Assembly: GCF_937863595.1 (NCBI RefSeq)
Contig: NZ_CALMGQ010000087.1
Location: forward strand, 2,501 to 66,500
DNA: 64,000 bases
Direction of reading: 5' to 3'
Source: an uncultured Cytophaga sp.
Lineage (GTDB): Bacteria > Bacteroidota > Bacteroidia > Cytophagales > Cytophagaceae
The position numbers and the translations under genes were made by a program. Below the pieces are notes generated by a model. The model saw only the letters and a list, made by a program, of their open reading frames with translations, ran no database searches and had not been told where the DNA came from. Positions within the stretch are counted from its first letter, which is position 1. Every line of letters starts with the position of its first letter. Shown here piece after piece: positions 27,203 to 36,074 of the stretch.

Positions 27203-28387
27203 TTAAGCATACGTATAAATTGTCCCCTGCGGACCAGTAATAGTAAGTCTTTTACCTTCTACTGGCGCTTCAACACGACCAATTATTTTAGCATTTATAT
27301 TAAATTTCTTCGCAATTTCAATCATGCCGTTTGCATTGGCAGCATCTGTATAAATTTCAAGACGATGCCCCATATTGAATACTTTATACATCTCTTCCCA
27401 AGGCGTATTGCTTTGTGCTTGTATTAATTGAAATAGCGGTGGCACATCAAACAAGTCGTCTTTAATGATGTGTGTGCTCGCATCCGTAAAGTGAAGCACC
27501 TTCGTTTGTCCGCCGCCACTGCAATGCACCACTCCATCCATCTTACCTTTGTATTGAGCAATCATTTCTTTCATTAATGGCGCATATGTTCTTGTTGGGG
27601 ACAATACCAATTTGCCCGCATCTAAAGGTAGATTCAAGTACGAATCCGTTAAATTCATTTCACCTGAATAGACCAAGTCCTCTGGCACATGCGGATCGTA
27701 ACTTTCAGGATATTTTTTTGCCAAGCTTCTATTAAATACATCATGTCGTGCAGATGTTAAGCCATTGCTTCCCATTCCGCCATTATATTCTGTTTCGTAG
27801 CTGGTTTGTCCATCAGAAGCAAAACCTATAATTACATTGCCTGGCTTAATGTGTTCGTTTGAAATTACGTCTTCACGCTTCATACGACAGGTTACCGTAC
27901 TATCTACAATGATGGTGCGAACTAAGTCGCCTACATCTGCTGTTTCACCGCCAGTGCTATAAATGCCTATGCCATTATCGCGTAACATCTGCAATACTTC
28001 TTCTGTACCGTTAATGATCGCTGCAAGTACCTCACCGGGGATTAAATTTTTATTTCTTCCAATTGTTGAAGAAAGTAAAATATTATCTACTGCACCAACA
28101 CAGATCAAATCATCGATGTTCATGATGACAGCGTCCTGAGCAATTCCTTTCCAAACAGAAATATCTCCTGTTTCTTTCCAATATATATACGCTAATGAGG
28201 ATTTTGTACCTGCACCATCTGCATGCATGATGTTGCAATATGCAGGATCACCACCTAATATATCTGGTATTATTTTACAAAACGCTCTTGGGTAAATACC
28301 TTTATCAATGGACTTTATGGCTTTATGTACATCTTCTTTTTGAGAAGAAACACCGCGCTGCATATAACGATCGCTACTAGTACTCAT
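27203..28387 (-). CDS. purM: Phosphoribosylformylglycinamidine cyclo-ligase (AIR synthase)
   Basis: PurM closes the imidazole ring in purine synthesis, using ATP. The protein is 394 residues, longer than the ~345 of E. coli PurM, and belongs to the divergent Bacteroidota form. Recognisable pieces are YMQRGVSSQKEDVHKAIKS, the substrate loop MHADGAGTKSSLAYIYWKET, the nucleotide-site stretch VMNIDDLICVGAVDNILLSS, and IYSTGGETADVGDLVRTIIVD. The C-terminal AIRS domain contains VVHCSGGGQTKVLHF and FNMGHRLEIY. Being divergent, another PurM-like ATP-dependent ligase cannot be fully ruled out. Confidence 0.85.
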   Translation of the reverse strand: MSTSSDRYMQRGVSSQKEDVHKAIKSIDKGIYPRAFCKIIPDILGGDPAYCNIMHADGAGTKSSLAYIYWKETGDISVWKGIAQDAVIMNIDDLICVGAVDNILLSSTIGRNKNLIPGEVLAAIINGTEEVLQMLRDNGIGIYSTGGETADVGDLVRTIIVDSTVTCRMKREDVISNEHIKPGNVIIGFASDGQTSYETEYNGGMGSNGLTSARHDVFNRSLAKKYPESYDPHVPEDLVYSGEMNLTDSYLNLPLDAGKLVLSPTRTYAPLMKEMIAQYKGKMDGVVHCSGGGQTKVLHFTDASTHIIKDDLFDVPPLFQLIQAQSNTPWEEMYKVFNMGHRLEIYTDAANANGMIEIAKKFNINAKIIGRVEAPVEGKRLTITGPQGTIYTYA

Positions 28388-28417
28388 GAGTATGTTTTGG
28401 TTTAATATGTAAAAATA

Positions 28418-28448
28418 AAAAAGTCTCCCGATTAATCGGGAGACTTTT
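28418..28448. terminator. Bidirectional terminator between purM leader and the PorE-like gene
   Basis: A perfect palindrome of AAAAGTCTCCCGATT and its complement (about 28419-28448), with A-rich sequence before and T-rich after. On the minus strand it lies 22 nt past the stop of the OmpA/PorE-like gene. Confidence 0.85.
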
Positions 28449-28470
28449 CATTTTATGTATGAAAATAATT

Positions 28471-30444
28471 TTATTTTTGTTGAATTTCAACATCGTCACT
28501 AAAGTGATTCAACACTTTAAATGTAGTACGACGGTTTGTTTGATGTTCCGCTTCTGTTTTAGCACCTCTAATTGCAGGTTCGTCTTCACCATATCCTTTA
28601 GCTATAATTCTGCTTTTCTCAATTCCATGGTTAACCATATAATCTACAGCAGCTTGAGCACGTTTTTGAGCAAGCACTCTATTGTATTCTGCTGCACCAC
28701 GCTCATCCGTGTGAGAACCTAATTCAATATTGATTTCTGGATTGTCTTTCATCAACATTACCATAGTATCTAATTCTACAGCTGCATCAGGACGGATATT
28801 CCATTTATCGTAATCATACAAGATGTTACGTACAATAATAATACGTTCCTTTTTAACCAACAGAACGACAGCGCTTTTCTTAATTTCGTTTTCTCCTATT
28901 TCCAGTTTCTTCAATGGAACCGTTGGTATGGTTACTTTAGCCCATTCAGATTTTGGCATTGCAAAATATTTGTCCATTTGTGCTGCAATGTAATAACATG
29001 AATCTGGTTTCAATTGAAACTGGAATTTAGCCTCTGAATCAGCAACTACTGTTTTTAGTGTATCCCCTTTGCAGTTTAATAAATAGACAAGTGCGTTTGG
29101 AAGAATGTATTGTGGATTCTTTTTGTTCTTTCCAAAAACTGTTCCGTCTACAGTATAAGTAGCCGTTCTATCCCAGTATGTATTCTTAACTTCATAGATA
29201 TCGTCATCGCCTTGTGCACCATCTGTTACACGGTTTGAAGTAAAATAACCTGTCAAGCTGTCTTTCCAAACCAAACCAAAGTCATCATAACTTGTGTTGA
29301 TTGGCTGTCCAATATTTTTAATATTCAATTTGCCGCCTTCATTTTTGATATAGAAAACATCTAAAGATCCTAAAGATGGGTGTCCGTCCGAAGAGAAATA
29401 AAATGTCCCATCAGAAGCAACATTTGGATACATATCGTTTCCTCTTGTATTGATTGGTGCACCAACGTTTACTGGGTTAGACCATTCGCCATTTTCATCT
29501 AATGTAGCTTTGTAAATATCAACGTTACCAAGAGCTCCGTCTGCATCTCTGTTTGATGCAAAAAATAATGTTTTTTCATCCAATGAAAATGCAGGACATG
29601 CATCCCAAGCTTTATCATCACTGATAGCAAGCATTACAGGTTCTGTCCATTTACCATCTGCATCTAAGGTAGTTTTGTACAAATCTACATCTTTAGGCCC
29701 TTTTTTGGCGCCCGTGTTACCACGTGCAAAAATCATTGTTTTACCATCTTTGGTAAAGATACAAGAAGCCTCGTGTGCACCGTCTGTATTGATATCACCA
29801 GCAATTGGCATTGCTTGTCCTGTAAATTGCTCTACATTATCGAAAACAAACTCATAGATATTTGTAAAGCCAGTACCCGTTGCGGAGTGCATTTTCTCAG
29901 CATCTCTTGAAGTAGTGAAATACAATTTATCTTTAAAGAAGAATGGTGCATATTCCGCTTCAGAAGTATTTAAAGCGCTTATGTTTGAAACTTTGTAGTA
30001 ATTTTTCTCTTCAACAATTGCTTGAAGTGCAGTTAAGTTTTCCAGCTCTTTTTTAGCTCTATTGATTAAATCGAAGTTCGATCCATTTTTAATGTATTTT
30101 TTATACTCCGCAGCAGCGCCTTCATAGTTGCCAACAGATTGCATTGCTTTTCCATAAAAGAAATATGCCTCTTCGTCTTTAACGCCAGCTTCAACTGCTT
30201 TCTTGTAAAAAGGTTCTGCTTCTTGAATACGATTAGATCGTCTGTAACATTCTGCAATACGATAATTACATTGTGCAGGATCTCCACCTTCGCTGAGCGC
30301 TTGTTGATAATTTTCAATTGCGTCTTGATACTCAGCCTGAGTATATTGAACTTCTGCTTTAGCAAAATACTTTGCACTTTTAGGGCTACAAGCAGTTGCT
30401 ACTGCGAGACCCAAGATAAAAATTGCCTTGATGAACCTTGTCAT
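28471..30444 (-). CDS. PorE-like OmpA-family lipoprotein (TPR, beta-propeller, CRD-like, OmpA_C)
   Basis: A 657-residue lipoprotein; the leader ends in AVATACS with lipidated Cys19. Four domains follow in order. First come TPR helices (about 24-135; EYQDAIENYQQALSEGG, NRIQEAEPFYKKAVEAG). Next is a beta-propeller of PD40/WD40-like blades (about 150-440; YFTTSRDAEK, IFARGNTGAKKG, FFASNRDADGALGNVDIY, YFSSDGHPSLGSLDVFYI). A carboxypeptidase-regulatory-like beta domain comes next (about 450-530). Last is an OmpA peptidoglycan-binding domain (about 545-645; IELGSHTDERGAAEYN). This order is that described for PorE, a T9SS component of Porphyromonas gingivalis that ties the secretion ring to the cell wall. 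Similar OmpA proteins occur in several copies per genome, so the T9SS role is an inference. Confidence 0.85.
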   Translation of the reverse strand: MTRFIKAIFILGLAVATACSPKSAKYFAKAEVQYTQAEYQDAIENYQQALSEGGDPAQCNYRIAECYRRSNRIQEAEPFYKKAVEAGVKDEEAYFFYGKAMQSVGNYEGAAAEYKKYIKNGSNFDLINRAKKELENLTALQAIVEEKNYYKVSNISALNTSEAEYAPFFFKDKLYFTTSRDAEKMHSATGTGFTNIYEFVFDNVEQFTGQAMPIAGDINTDGAHEASCIFTKDGKTMIFARGNTGAKKGPKDVDLYKTTLDADGKWTEPVMLAISDDKAWDACPAFSLDEKTLFFASNRDADGALGNVDIYKATLDENGEWSNPVNVGAPINTRGNDMYPNVASDGTFYFSSDGHPSLGSLDVFYIKNEGGKLNIKNIGQPINTSYDDFGLVWKDSLTGYFTSNRVTDGAQGDDDIYEVKNTYWDRTATYTVDGTVFGKNKKNPQYILPNALVYLLNCKGDTLKTVVADSEAKFQFQLKPDSCYYIAAQMDKYFAMPKSEWAKVTIPTVPLKKLEIGENEIKKSAVVLLVKKERIIIVRNILYDYDKWNIRPDAAVELDTMVMLMKDNPEINIELGSHTDERGAAEYNRVLAQKRAQAAVDYMVNHGIEKSRIIAKGYGEDEPAIRGAKTEAEHQTNRRTTFKVLNHFSDDVEIQQK

Positions 30445-30586
30445 GAATGTTATTCTGATAAGTTTAGTTTATAAACCAATGTATTTAATTTAAGCAATTT
30501 AAGGTATTTTTTATATTAAAATGCAACTTTGTAATAGAAAAATATAACTTATTTGCACATTCCTGCCTAATAACCCCTTTGCTCTA

Positions 30587-31081
30587 CTATTTTACTAAGA
30601 TAAAATATCTATGTAACCATGTATTTTGTGCTTGTTTCATCCACTCTTTTTTATACTTTTCAATAGAAGTGACCGTGTTGTCAAAAACTTGACTTTCAGC
30701 CTTTAAATCTCCATTTTGAACAGCATTTGGCACATTATTAATGGACAACGTTTTAATCGAATCTCCCTCTAAGGCATAGACAACCATGCGGTCCATAAGA
30801 TTTATATTGAACTGAGATTCAATATTTTTAATTACTTGAACAGATTTATCAATGGAACATCCACTTGGTGCATGATGCTGCTCGTCAACCCCAATTATGA
30901 TAAAATGATTGTGCTTTATTTCAAAAGAAGCCTTCAATTCTACACCATGTGCCTGCCATGTATCTGTAAAATGTGTTAATATTTCTGATATTCCTGATTG
31001 TTGATTTTCAGAAAAAGGAGTCTTCGAAGCGTATATCCACACTTTAGAGGATGCCGATAATTGATTAAATGGTATATACAT
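30587..31081 (-). CDS. Conserved Bacteroidota protein often mislabelled 'ABC transporter ATPase'
   Basis: A 164-residue cytoplasmic protein starting MYIPFNQLSASSKVWIYASK, with a central FEIKHNHFIIIGVDEQ stretch and the motif SGCSIDKSVQVIKNIE. I recognise this as a Bacteroidota family that databases often call ABC transporter ATPase. There is no Walker A, signature motif or Walker B, so that name is unsupported. The start at 31081 follows the CCG gene by 4 nt and removes nine residues of overlap. Close linkage to two Fe-S proteins suggests a redox or cluster-related role, but this is a guess from position. The Cys in SGCSID is the only obvious candidate functional residue. Confidence 0.75.
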   Translation of the reverse strand: MYIPFNQLSASSKVWIYASKTPFSENQQSGISEILTHFTDTWQAHGVELKASFEIKHNHFIIIGVDEQHHAPSGCSIDKSVQVIKNIESQFNINLMDRMVVYALEGDSIKTLSINNVPNAVQNGDLKAESQVFDNTVTSIEKYKKEWMKQAQNTWLHRYFILVK

Positions 31082-31085
31082 ATCT

Positions 31086-31874
31086 TTATAAACCTTGAGA
31101 TTGAGCAATTAGTTCTGCTAGATCAAACACTTTTACGGAGTGTTCCTTCTCTTTGTTCTTAACCCCATCCGATAGCATCGTCATACAGAAAGGGCAGTTT
31201 GATGCAATAATCGTTGCGCCAGTATTGATCGCCTCTTCTGCACGTTCAACATTTATTTCTTTATTTCCCTTTTCAGCTTCCTTAAACATTTGTGCACCAC
31301 CCGCACCGCAACATAAGCCCGTAGTCTTACAACGTTTCATTTCAACCAACTCCGCATCTAATATTTCCAACACGCTACGAGGCGCCTCATAAATATTATT
31401 CGCTCTGCCAATATAACAAGAGTCGTGATAAGTAATTTTCTTCCCTTTAAACTCTCCTCCTTCAATCATTTTGATTTTGCCGTCATTGATAAATTCTTGC
31501 AGCAATTGAGAATGGTGAATGACGTCATAATTACCACCTAGTTCAGGATATTCATTTTTCAATGTATTGAAACAATGCGGACACGTAGTAACAATCTTTT
31601 GAATGCCATATCCATTTAAAACTTGAATATTTGACATTGCTTGCATTTGAAACAAAAATTCATTCCCCGCGCGTTTTGCAGGATCTCCCGTACAAGATTC
31701 TTCTGTACCTAATACTGCAAAATTTATCTTCAAATGATTCAATATTTTAACAAATGCTACCGTAACAGACTTTGCACGTTCATCAAATGATCCTGCACAT
31801 CCTATCCAGAATACGATTTCGGGGCTAAGGCCTTGTGCTTTTAATTCAGCAACTGTGGGTACTTTATATTCCAT
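31086..31874 (-). CDS. CCG-domain Fe-S protein (HdrB/LutA/GlpC-like)
   Basis: A 262-residue protein with two cysteine-rich CCG domains, as in heterodisulfide reductase subunit B, LutA and the C-terminal part of GlpC. The first has CAGSF, ESCTGDPAKR and CPHCFNTLKNEYPELGG; the second has YHDSCYIGRANN, CKTTGLCCGAGGAQMF and ASNCPFCMTML. CCG domains bind non-cubane or [4Fe-4S] clusters and pass electrons to or from thiols or organic acids. It is downstream of the Fe-S membrane protein gene (81 nt). Together they look like the HdrC/HdrB halves of a membrane oxidoreductase. The substrate is not evident. The start at 31874 (MEYKVPTVAEL) avoids an unlikely leader. Confidence 0.85.
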   Translation of the reverse strand: MEYKVPTVAELKAQGLSPEIVFWIGCAGSFDERAKSVTVAFVKILNHLKINFAVLGTEESCTGDPAKRAGNEFLFQMQAMSNIQVLNGYGIQKIVTTCPHCFNTLKNEYPELGGNYDVIHHSQLLQEFINDGKIKMIEGGEFKGKKITYHDSCYIGRANNIYEAPRSVLEILDAELVEMKRCKTTGLCCGAGGAQMFKEAEKGNKEINVERAEEAINTGATIIASNCPFCMTMLSDGVKNKEKEHSVKVFDLAELIAQSQGL

Positions 31875-31955
31875 ATTTTTATAGCTTAAAGCAGAAGGCA
31901 TAATGCCTAAGGCGCGTTTTTCTAGGTTTAATTTTAATTTATTTTGAAAAGCATT

Positions 31956-33278
31956 TTAGTTTTTTAGCTTTTCAACCCAATTGAATCGATCGGCAGGTGA
32001 AAATTTCCAAGGCGCCATATTGTTTTCAATATTAGATAACATTGCATTCCATGCTGCAGGTGCTTGAGACTCTTCCATCAATCTAAATCTGCGTAATTGT
32101 AAAATAATACTCACAGGGTCAATCATTACTGGGCAAGCTTCGACGCAGGCATTACATGTAGTACAAGCCAGTATTTCTTCATCCGTAATATAATCACCTA
32201 ATAATGATTTTCCATCATCATATGCATCTCCCTGTTTTTTAATATTCTTACCAACTTCTTCTAATCGGTCGCGTGTGTCCATCATGACTTTGCGCGGACT
32301 TAACTTCTTGCCTGTAAGATTTGCAGGACATTGTTGTGTGCATCTACCGCACTCAGTGCAACTATATGCGTCCAATAAATTTTTCCAACTTAAATCACGT
32401 ACATCCTTTGCTCCAAATCTACTTGGTGCTGCATCGGTTGCACTTTCCTCTACAGGTAAATTTAACATTAATTTAACTTCCTTTGTTACCTCTGGCATGT
32501 TTGTAAATTTACCTGGGGCGCTTAATCGTGCATAATAGGTATTTATAAATGCCATAAATATATGTAAGTGCTTTGAATTATAGAAAACATAATTTGCAAA
32601 GAACATAACACCAATAATGTGAAACCACCAACACGAGCGTTCTAATGTGATTAAAAAGCTTTCTGAAGATCCAATATAAAGCCCTTTTAAGAATGAACTA
32701 AAGAAAAATGGCTCCAACACTGCATAATGTGTACTACCCATGCCCTGCAATACTTGATCTAAGGCATTCATATTTAAGAATGCCAGCATTAATAAAATTT
32801 CAATCACCAAAATAATATTCGCATCTAAGGATGGCCATTTAGTCATTTCAAGACCCGATAAACGTTTGACATGAATAAAATTTCTTCTGATTAAGAATAC
32901 AACACACGCAACAATTACCGTCAAAGCAAAAAATTCAAATACATTGATTAGTATCGGATATAAGCTCCCAAGATAGGGTGCAAATAATCTGTGCGTTCCC
33001 AATATACCATCGAGTACAATTTCTAACATTTCGATATTGACGATTAAAAAGCCAACATATACGAAAAAGTGGAGGATAGCAGGAAGTGGCTTTTTAAACA
33101 TTTTCTTTTGACCAAGAGCCAAAAGAACCATATTTTTAATTCTAAGCATTTTATTGTCTGAGCGATCTTCATCCCTTCCCAATAAAATATTTTTTCGGAT
33201 TCTACTGATACTCAAATAAATTCCCACTGCTGCAATACCAAGTAAGATTGCAAAAACGATTTGTGCGACTAGGTGCAT
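31956..33278 (-). CDS. Membrane-bound 4Fe-4S dicluster protein (electron transfer)
   Basis: A 440-residue integral membrane protein with about five hydrophobic segments in its first 250 residues (for example 4-22, 67-88, 112-130, 150-170 and 218-236). A ferredoxin-like domain follows with two cluster motifs, CTECGRCTQQCP (about 305-316) and CTTCNACVEACP (about 370-381). The layout resembles HdrC fused to a NarI/DsrM-like quinone or heme-binding membrane part. Scattered His residues in the helices (HFFVYVG, WWFHIIG) could hold heme. It should move electrons between the quinone pool and the CCG partner encoded next. The exact complex is not one I can name. Confidence 0.83.
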   Translation of the reverse strand: MHLVAQIVFAILLGIAAVGIYLSISRIRKNILLGRDEDRSDNKMLRIKNMVLLALGQKKMFKKPLPAILHFFVYVGFLIVNIEMLEIVLDGILGTHRLFAPYLGSLYPILINVFEFFALTVIVACVVFLIRRNFIHVKRLSGLEMTKWPSLDANIILVIEILLMLAFLNMNALDQVLQGMGSTHYAVLEPFFFSSFLKGLYIGSSESFLITLERSCWWFHIIGVMFFANYVFYNSKHLHIFMAFINTYYARLSAPGKFTNMPEVTKEVKLMLNLPVEESATDAAPSRFGAKDVRDLSWKNLLDAYSCTECGRCTQQCPANLTGKKLSPRKVMMDTRDRLEEVGKNIKKQGDAYDDGKSLLGDYITDEEILACTTCNACVEACPVMIDPVSIILQLRRFRLMEESQAPAAWNAMLSNIENNMAPWKFSPADRFNWVEKLKN

Positions 33279-33308
33279 AATTAATATTTAATTTTTTAAT
33301 GAACTTAT

Positions 33309-33340
33309 TTGCAAATAAACGAAATTTTTAGCTACATTTG
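33309..33340 (+). promoter_or_regulatory. Bacteroidota-type promoter for tRNA-Phe
   Basis: TTG (33309-33311), a 21-nt spacer and TACATTTG (33333-33340) fit the consensus, with predicted transcription start about 10 nt before the tRNA. Confidence 0.7.
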
Positions 33341-33357
33341 CACTCCTAATAACGGAA

Positions 33358-33430
33358 GGTGATGTAGCTCAGTCGGTAGAGCAAAGGACTGAAAATCCTT
33401 GTGTCGGTGGTTCGATCCCACTCATCACCA
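33358..33430 (+). tRNA. tRNA-Phe (anticodon GAA)
   Basis: A 73-nt cloverleaf. Acceptor GGTGATG pairs with CATCACC, with discriminator A. D-arm GCTCAGTCGGTAGAGC, anticodon loop CTGAAAA with GAA, T-loop GGTTCGATCCC. The genomic sequence does not encode CCA. It has its own promoter and terminator. Confidence 0.97.
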
Positions 33431-33437
33431 CTCGAGT

Positions 33438-33470
33438 AAAGCCTTCGGTAACAACCGGAGGCTTTTTTAT
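33438..33470 (+). terminator. Terminator after tRNA-Phe
   Basis: AAAGCCTTCGGT (33438-33449) pairs with ACCGGAGGCTTT (33454-33465), followed by a T-run to 33468. It lies 8 nt past the tRNA. Confidence 0.88.
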
Positions 33471-33492
33471 TTGAACTAATTGTAACTGTACC

Positions 33493-34245
33493 ATGATCGA
33501 TAACAAGAAGATTATTATTGTTATGCCTGCTTACAACGCAGCAAAAACAGTAGAGCAGACTTTTAAAGAAATCCCTTTTAATATTGTTGACGAAGTTATC
33601 TTGGTAGATGACCATTCTAAGGATGAAACGTATGATGTTGCAAAAAAGTTAGGCATCCATACAGTTATTAGACATGATAAAAATAAAGGGTACGGTGGAA
33701 ATCAAAAAACCTGTTACGAGGCAGCGCTTAAAAATGGCGCTGACATCGTAGTAATGCTTCACCCCGATTATCAATATACTCCATTATTATTAGAGGCAAT
33801 GATTTACCCAATAGCACGCGGATTGTTTCCTGTTATGTTGGGTTCTAGGATACTTGGTAAAGGCGCACTTCGTGGCGGCATGCCTATGTATAAATATATT
33901 GCAAATCGTTTTTTAACCTTATTTCAAAATATTATGATGGGGCAAAAGCTTGCCGAATATCATACTGGTTACAGAGCGTTCAGTAAAGAAATTTTAGAGC
34001 GATTGCCATTGGAAAAAAATTCAGACGATTTTGTTTTTGATAATGAAATGCTCGGACAAATAGCTTTCGCAGGATACGAAATCGGAGAGGTTACATGCCC
34101 TACGAAGTATTTTGATGACGCTAGTAGCATTAATTTCAAACGTAGCGTTCAATATGGCCTAGGCGTTTTGCGTGTATCTGTTTGCTTCAGATTACAACGT
34201 TGGGGCATCGCTAAATTTAAGATATTTGAAGGAATGGGGAATTAG
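33493..34245 (+). CDS. Family 2 glycosyltransferase (dolichyl/polyprenyl-phosphate type)
   Basis: A 250-residue GT2 enzyme with no membrane helices, like soluble polyprenyl-phosphate sugar synthases. It shows the nucleotide-sugar entry IIIVMPAYNAAKTVEQTFKE, the acidic VDEVILVDDHSKDET, the RHDKNKGYGGNQKTC loop, the DPDY-type metal site as MLHPDYQYTP (DxD-like position reads HPD), and the acceptor motif EYHTGYRAFSKEILE. Such enzymes load a sugar onto a lipid carrier for envelope glycan synthesis. The sugar is unknown. Single gene between the tRNA-Phe terminator and a shared terminator with rplS. Confidence 0.86.
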   Translation: MIDNKKIIIVMPAYNAAKTVEQTFKEIPFNIVDEVILVDDHSKDETYDVAKKLGIHTVIRHDKNKGYGGNQKTCYEAALKNGADIVVMLHPDYQYTPLLLEAMIYPIARGLFPVMLGSRILGKGALRGGMPMYKYIANRFLTLFQNIMMGQKLAEYHTGYRAFSKEILERLPLEKNSDDFVFDNEMLGQIAFAGYEIGEVTCPTKYFDDASSINFKRSVQYGLGVLRVSVCFRLQRWGIAKFKIFEGMGN

Positions 34246-34270
34246 TAAAAATATCCCTCCTTTTAAAATT

Positions 34271-34319
34271 ATACAAATAAAAAAGTCTCGTAAAATTTAC
34301 GAGACTTTTTTATTTGTAT
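34271..34319. terminator. Bidirectional terminator with a 24-bp perfect stem
   Basis: Positions 34271-34294 are the exact reverse complement of 34296-34319 around a single central A. The core AAAAAAGTCTCGTAAA and its complement is a classic A-stem-T terminator. It serves the glycosyltransferase gene and the convergent rplS. Confidence 0.9.
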
Positions 34320-34335
34320 ATCAATCTGAGTTGAA

Positions 34336-34710
34336 CTACTTAGCAATTTGCTCAACTGGTTTTTTCTTTTCTTTGATACGTGCATTTTTACCCGTCTTAT
34401 CACGTAGGTAAAATAAACGTGCTCTACGAACTGCTCCAGAACGCAATACTTCAATTTTATCAATGAATGGAGACATTGTAGGGAAGATACGCTCTACTGC
34501 AATACCTGCAGAAATTTTACGTACTGTAAAAGAAGCTCCGTTGCCAGTATTTCTTTTTTGGATTACAAGTCCTTGGTATTGCTGAATACGCTCTTTAGCA
34601 CCTTCTTTAATCTTCACGTGTACATTCACTGTATCACCTGCCTTGAATACAGGAAGCGCTTTCTGTACCGCTAAATATTCCTGTTCAACTATTTTAAGTA
34701 AATTACTCAT
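34336..34710 (-). CDS. rplS: Ribosomal protein L19
   Basis: L19 sits at the 30S-50S interface. The 124-residue sequence is typical: [53 protein letters not shown] and [15 protein letters not shown]. The extra tail ends in Lys-rich [12 protein letters not shown]. It follows trmD on the minus strand after 98 nt, and a good -7 element sits in that gap, so it may have its own promoter as well as readthrough from rpsP. Confidence 0.97.
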   Translation of the reverse strand: MSNLLKIVEQEYLAVQKALPVFKAGDTVNVHVKIKEGAKERIQQYQGLVIQKRNTGNGASFTVRKISAGIAVERIFPTMSPFIDKIEVLRSGAVRRARLFYLRDKTGKNARIKEKKKPVEQIAK

Positions 34711-34756
34711 ATATGTAAGTAGTTAATGTCTTTATATCTTTTCCAATAAAGGACTG

Positions 34757-34764
34757 CAAAGTTA
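34757..34764 (-). promoter_or_regulatory. Candidate -7 element for rplS
   Basis: TAACTTTG on the minus strand matches TAnnTTTG, 47 nt before the rplS start. I find no TTG at the proper distance, so the promoter call is tentative. Confidence 0.4.
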
Positions 34765-34808
34765 GCAATTAAAATCTATTTATCTATATCTAGAACGAAT
34801 AAGTTTTA

Positions 34809-35513
34809 TTAATCCTTCAGATCTGGATCTGAGGTAAATTTATCGTAAAGATCTGGCCTTCTTTCTTTTGTACGTTTTAGGGCATTTTCGATGCGCCATT
34901 TTTCAATTTCTTTTTCATTTCCTGACAATAAAACTTCCGGAACTTTCAAGCCTTTGTACTCAGCAGGTCGCGTATAAACAGCTGGCGCCAAAAGATTGTC
35001 CTGAAAAGAGTCGGTTAAAGCAGAAGTCTCATCGGATAGAACACCTGGCAATAATCGAATCAACGCATCGGAAACAACAGCAGCGGCGAGCTCGCCTCCT
35101 GATAATACGTAATCCCCAATACTTATTTCGTGTGTTATAAACGCTTCTCGTGCACGCTCATCTACGCCTTTGTAGTGTCCACACAAAATAATGATGTTTT
35201 TAAATAACGAAAAGTGGTTTGCTGTTTGTTGATTAAATGTTTTGCCATCCGGACTCATATACATTACAGCATCGTAGTCGCGTTCTGCTTTTAATGCTGT
35301 AATACAACGATCAATCGGCTCAATCATTAAGACCATACCCGCACTTCCACCATATGAATAGTCGTCGATTTGCTTGTGTTTAAACAAGGTGTAATCTCTA
35401 ATATCATGCACATGCACTTCTACCAGTCCTTTGTCTTGCGCACGCTTTAAAATAGAATGTGCAAAAAAACTATCTAATAATTTGGGTAAACAGGTAATGA
35501 TATCAATTCTCAT
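34809..35513 (-). CDS. trmD: tRNA (guanine-37-N1)-methyltransferase
   Basis: TrmD methylates N1 of G37 next to the anticodon, preventing +1 frameshifting. The 234-residue protein has the SPOUT trefoil-knot segments [29 protein letters not shown] and [23 protein letters not shown] cut by normal spacing. The N-terminus [16 protein letters not shown] is characteristic. It overlaps the end of rimM by 11 bp, the usual gene order for this group. Confidence 0.97.
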   Translation of the reverse strand: MRIDIITCLPKLLDSFFAHSILKRAQDKGLVEVHVHDIRDYTLFKHKQIDDYSYGGSAGMVLMIEPIDRCITALKAERDYDAVMYMSPDGKTFNQQTANHFSLFKNIIILCGHYKGVDERAREAFITHEISIGDYVLSGGELAAAVVSDALIRLLPGVLSDETSALTDSFQDNLLAPAVYTRPAEYKGLKVPEVLLSGNEKEIEKWRIENALKRTKERRPDLYDKFTSDPDLKD

Positions 35514-36057
35514 CCGACTCAGATACGTCTTCGTTCAGGTATATTTCGATTAAGCCATCGGGTAATGTTGTAAATATTTGCTTGGTAGTAATATCAACCG
35601 ATGTAACAACTTCATCCGTTACAGGTATTAATATTTCAGCCTCTTTATAATCCATCATCAACAAGTCTTGACCTGTTTTTTGAAAGAAGTTAGAGATTAT
35701 TCCCAGTTCGCCTTGTATTGAATCAACAACTGTAAAGCCCATCAATACTTGATAGGAGAATCTACTTTCGTCTGCTTCTGCCATTTCAGAAATAGGGATA
35801 TAAATATCAGCACCAACTATACTTTTGGCTGCTTCAACAGATTCAATATCTTCAAAGGAAAGTATGCAACGCTTTTGGGTAGCGAAGTTAAAAGAAGTTA
35901 AAAAAAAAGGAATCTGTTTTTGTTTAATTTCAACAAAAACAGATTCCAATGTTTCGTAATCGGTTAAGTCGTCAGAAAATACCTGAACCAATACTGCCCC
36001 TTTTACACCATGAGTCTTAATAATATTACCCCAAAGGATGTTATTTTCTGAACTCAT
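35503..36057 (-). CDS. rimM: 16S rRNA maturation factor RimM
   Basis: RimM binds S19 and helps assemble the 30S head. The 184-residue protein has the N-terminal barrel ([20 protein letters not shown]) and a C-terminal PRC-barrel ending in [11 protein letters not shown]. The family is poorly conserved, but the position between rpsP (17 nt) and trmD (overlap) confirms it. Confidence 0.93.
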   Translation of the reverse strand: MSSENNILWGNIIKTHGVKGAVLVQVFSDDLTDYETLESVFVEIKQKQIPFFLTSFNFATQKRCILSFEDIESVEAAKSIVGADIYIPISEMAEADESRFSYQVLMGFTVVDSIQGELGIISNFFQKTGQDLLMMDYKEAEILIPVTDEVVTSVDITTKQIFTTLPDGLIEIYLNEDVSESDEN

Positions 36058-36074
36058 AATTTAAATGTACTTAA

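Noticed and set aside
30587-31081. Annotation as an ABC transporter ATPase
   Set aside because: No Walker A, signature motif or Walker B exists in the 164 residues, so I describe it only as a conserved protein.
32871-33278. Cytochrome b subunit in its own right
   Set aside because: The membrane helices are fused to two 4Fe-4S motifs in a single frame, so this is one protein rather than a separate cytochrome.
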